Shown here: piece after piece, positions 61,246 to 64,000 of the stretch | Layout of the letters: each line of letters starts with the position of its first letter | Position numbering within the stretch: the stretch's first letter is position 1 | Assembly (NCBI RefSeq): GCF_050947335.1 | Contig: NC_134988.1 | Location: 6,510,001 to 6,574,000, forward strand | Length of the DNA stretch: 64,000 nucleotides | Direction of reading: 5' to 3' | Origin: Megachile rotundata | Lineage: Eukaryota > Arthropoda > Insecta > Hymenoptera > Megachilidae | The notes under the pieces: model-generated | The model's input: only the letters and a program-made list of their open reading frames with translations | Databases searched by the model: none | What the model was told of the DNA's origin: nothing | Program-made: the position numbers and the translations under genes

Positions 61246-63526
61246 TCAGTCAGAATTCTTGTTCTCCGTGAAATTCACTAATATACCATTTCCAGCATCC
61301 ACCCAATCCTCTGAAAACAATTTTGTTCTGAGTATCTCCCTTTCTGAGGCATCTTCAATGGTAGGTGGGGTTTCGTTATTCAGATTATCATTGTTTCTTT
61401 TCTCTCTTCTTTTCACTGTTAACAATTCAGAATCTTCTGACGTGTCCGGTAAGACTTTGTCAAAAGTTTCTGGTAAGATCAAAACGAGAGCTCCAGACAC
61501 TAAGCATAGCATTCCAATGATCAGTAGTGGAATGGTGACTGGAAAATATTCTCCCTAAAAATAAAAATTGGTCTCATCAATATGTCAGAAATTGATCCTT
61601 GTTTTATTAGGTATTTAAATGGATCTTATGGTGAATAATAAGTTAATAAGAGGAGTTATGGAAATGGAAATGTTGGTGTTTCACAAACTTACAGTAATTT
61701 TATATATAAAAATTTGAAAAGGTAGTGGGTAACCACTGTACCAAGGTGCATTAATGTTTGAGGCCATGATTCAGGATGTATCTTATTAAATTAATATTGC
61801 AAACAAAGTGTTAAGCAACCGAGATATACAAAACTTACCGATAATAACACATGCGGTGTACACAAACTGCCTATTTTGGCAGAAACAGTACAGAGACCTA
61901 AACAGGTGCCTCGTACAATAGTTGGAAATATCTCAGTCGTGTATAAATATGCTACAAAAACAGTACTCATTACTGTTATTCTACCAAACAGGAGCATGAT
62001 AGTTTTTGTGAGGTCTGCAAATAGAGTATACAAATTTATTCAACATCTACACATTATTAACACTAGAACTACGAACATTAAATGCTCGTTTATCGAAGAA
62101 TGAAAAATAAAATGAAAAGGGAAATAAATAAATACTAAAGCATCAAGTAACATATAGAACTAGTTTTTACCTCAACAAAATATGACAAACATTTCCATAA
62201 AATCACGACAATAAAATTTTGTAATATGAAATGAGAAATCTGAAACCAGTCATTTTGACTGGTTGGTAGTTCTAGTGTTAATCAAAAACTATTAACAAGT
62301 GTTTTATAAAATTTTAACACATTGACCTATCATTCATGGATGATATTTGAGTTCCCATAAAAATCCTAATGTTATTAAAGTTTTACTTGTTAGAAATATA
62401 TTTGCTATTTAAAGTTTGTTAAAAGTAGAAATACTATTCCATGAAGTTTTTAGTAACATCAGTATGACGGTCAATGTGTCAGTCTTATAAAATGTTAAAC
62501 GCCTACCAATGGTTGTCACAGGATTTGACAATATAATTGTAGCCGCTATTAAAATGCAAATAACACCACAAATGGATTGATATGCAGACATAGGTATCCG
62601 TCTGCCATATCTGGAGAGTACAAAGTAGGTGAACACATAAGTTGCAATTTCTAAAGTCCCTCCTAAAGCAAAGTCGACGTGTCGATTAAGAGGCAAAGGT
62701 GGGACAAGTGTCATGAAAACATAACAGGCCATGGAGGAGGTAAACCTGCAACAAATGAAAAATAAATACTCGTACGAGGTCTACCTGATTATCAAAAACA
62801 AGTGCCGCACAGTTACCATTGAAAAACCATTACAGCTCCATATTTTCTTAAAAGTATGGATTTCAATTGTTCCCTCAGTTCATGTTTGGTTTGCATATTC
62901 TCTTCAATTTTTTCACACTTCTTCTCTTCATCCGTGACCAACATCTCTTTCTTCTCAGGTGAGCGCAGCTCTACGGTATCGTACGCTTTCTTCATGGATA
63001 ATCGCTGATTATTGGCTGGCTGGGATATCGACTTGGACTTCTTATGACTTTTAGAGCTGGATGGAATATTCCTTTTGTCCACTTCACCTTCGAGTTGAGA
63101 AGACTCCGTTTCGCATTCCGTTTTAGATAGTCTGCTCTCCAGATTTTCGGAAATTGCTCTTAAACTTGTTTCTGTAATACATTATCCATTTATAACGTTG
63201 AAAAATTGTACAAAAAATAGAATAGTTTCTAATTGTTACTTCGAACTTTCTGTTCAGCAACGTCCACGTTGCTGCTTAGTAGATTAGCAGCCTCTTCTTT
63301 CATTTCACTGTCGGTTTTTGTTTTCTTCAGGTCTGCACAAGAAACACGTGACTTTCTCTCCGGTTTAATCGGCGTTGTATTTTCGAGAATGCTCATTTCC
63401 GTTTTAGAATTCTCCCTTCGCGATTTGGTGCAGCAAACATTGTACTTTCCAATGCGTTCCACTGCCATGTCTGCTTCTGTCGTTTTTCCCTTCGCTAGCA
63501 GCCATCTCGGCGATTCTGGTATCATC
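61246..63526 (-). CDS. SLC22-family organic-ion transporter, 3' part (5' exons outside window)
   Basis: Exons in reading order: 63526-63240, 63171-62817, 62745-62507, 62014-61839, 61554-61246. Phases agree and give 454 residues to the stop. The part begins at the MFS signature after the sixth membrane span (MIPESPRWLLAKGK) and covers spans 7-12 (FTSSMACYVF, RYGRRIPMSAY, LYTTEIFPTIVRGTCLG, IPLLIIGMLCLVSG, LPETF). The YTTEIFPT-type motif and ESPRWL are typical of SLC22 carriers (OCT/OAT/carnitine). The cytoplasmic loop between ESPRWL and span 7 is about 200 residues, roughly three times the usual, and is Lys/Glu/Ser-rich. The substrate is unknown. A 'MITE' with TTAA ends sits in the intron between the third and fourth exons. 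Confidence 0.92.
62057..62281. mobile_element. TTAA-flanked MITE, piggyBac-like, 225 bp
   Basis: TTAA at 62,057-62,060 and 62,278-62,281 bounds inverted repeats CACTAGAACTAC and GTAGTTCTAGTG (12/12). Close to the right end is a perfect 9-bp-stem hairpin: AACCAGTCA, three T, TGACTGGTT at 62,244-62,264. It has no coding capacity and lies in an intron of the SLC22 gene. Confidence 0.85.
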
Positions 63527-63639
63527 CTGTATATCAAATTATATTTATTTACTCGTTAGTTATGCTGCAATGAGCATAACTGTCAGTTTATTTTCTGTCA
63601 TAACATGTCGAACTTAGGGTACATTTTACTGTTTATAGT

Positions 63640-63990
63640 AATGGCTGTTTGAGGCCGATGACCAACCATGTTGTATTCAAAATTAACAAAAAATTCTTAC
63701 GATGTCATTTTTGTCAAAGTTTAAGTTTCAAAACAATGTGCCATAAGTGTCATTTTGTAATTCTTTTATGTCATGAAATTGTGTTAAACTTTATGCGTTT
63801 CGTTTGATATATAAAAATTGTTTATTACAATTGACTATACACCATTTTGTATCGAGTTTCAAATTTACATACTGCAAGTACTGCTTTATGATATATCTAT
63901 GTCATGAAATATTGTTAGACTTGAATTTACATCTCATTGTTTGCAGTAAATGATTATTGATTGAGGCAGATAACCAACCATTTCACATCA
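63640..63990 (-). repeat. Dispersed ~186-bp repeat family, two inverted units in SLC22 intron
   Basis: Contains 'tttgaggccgatgaccaacc' and 'gattgaggcagataaccaac', with 'aaattgttt' and 'ataagtgtcattttgta' blocks between, matching the reversed units elsewhere. It runs to the window end. Confidence 0.7.
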
Positions 63991-64000
63991 AAAAATTTAA

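Noticed and set aside
61690..61790. Possible extra exon of the SLC22 gene with a GTAAGT-like end
   Set aside because: The flanking exons (to 61,839 and from 61,554) already join in phase with normal transporter sequence. Inserting this piece would break the membrane span.

Overview
The window is animal nuclear DNA. It has AT-rich spacers, GT-AG introns and insect-type genes: syndapin, a ZAD zinc-finger protein, an RR cuticle protein, CRAL-TRIO lipid carriers, MED31 and an SLC22 transporter. Gene content and composition fit an aculeate hymenopteran, most likely a bee. The order is inferred, not proven, and no species can be named from the sequence alone.

Layout. Positions 1-30,100 show no gene I can support. 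This half is repeat-rich: strand-biased G/T repeats, a dispersed family with a unit of about 186 bp, a cluster combining GC boxes with CRE-like sites, arrays of palindromic double-GATA sites, a TACTA-type array with a 104-bp higher-order unit, a TTACACTAT array interrupted by a non-autonomous piggyBac-type element, and a 68-bp array. Positions 30,168-64,000 hold seven genes: syndapin (+, 8 coding exons); a ZAD-C2H2 protein (-, 4 exons) head to head with a THAP/P-element-transposase-like gene (+, 3 exons); an RR cuticle protein (-, 4 exons); two tandem CRAL-TRIO genes (-, 3 exons each); MED31 (+, 3 exons); and the 3' part of an SLC22 organic-ion transporter (-, 5 exons, 5' end outside the window). 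I rebuilt every exon set by hand from splice sites. Phases are consistent throughout.

How the genes relate. They do not form one pathway. The ZAD and THAP genes share a promoter interval of about 300 bp. The two CRAL-TRIO genes are a tandem duplication with the same exon phases and middle exons of the same length.

Most notable observations: (1) a 799-bp TTAA-flanked piggyBac derivative that keeps the transposase cysteine-rich tail and carries three copies of a perfect palindrome; (2) a THAP9-like open frame that has lost its expected catalytic acid, suggesting domestication or decay; (3) a tandem array of about 96 bp upstream of the second CRAL-TRIO gene, each unit repeating that gene's splice acceptor and start codon; (4) regularly spaced GGGCGGAG plus TGACGTCA modules; (5) a GAGGC core shared by otherwise different repeat families across the window. 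I found no tRNA, rRNA or CRISPR array.
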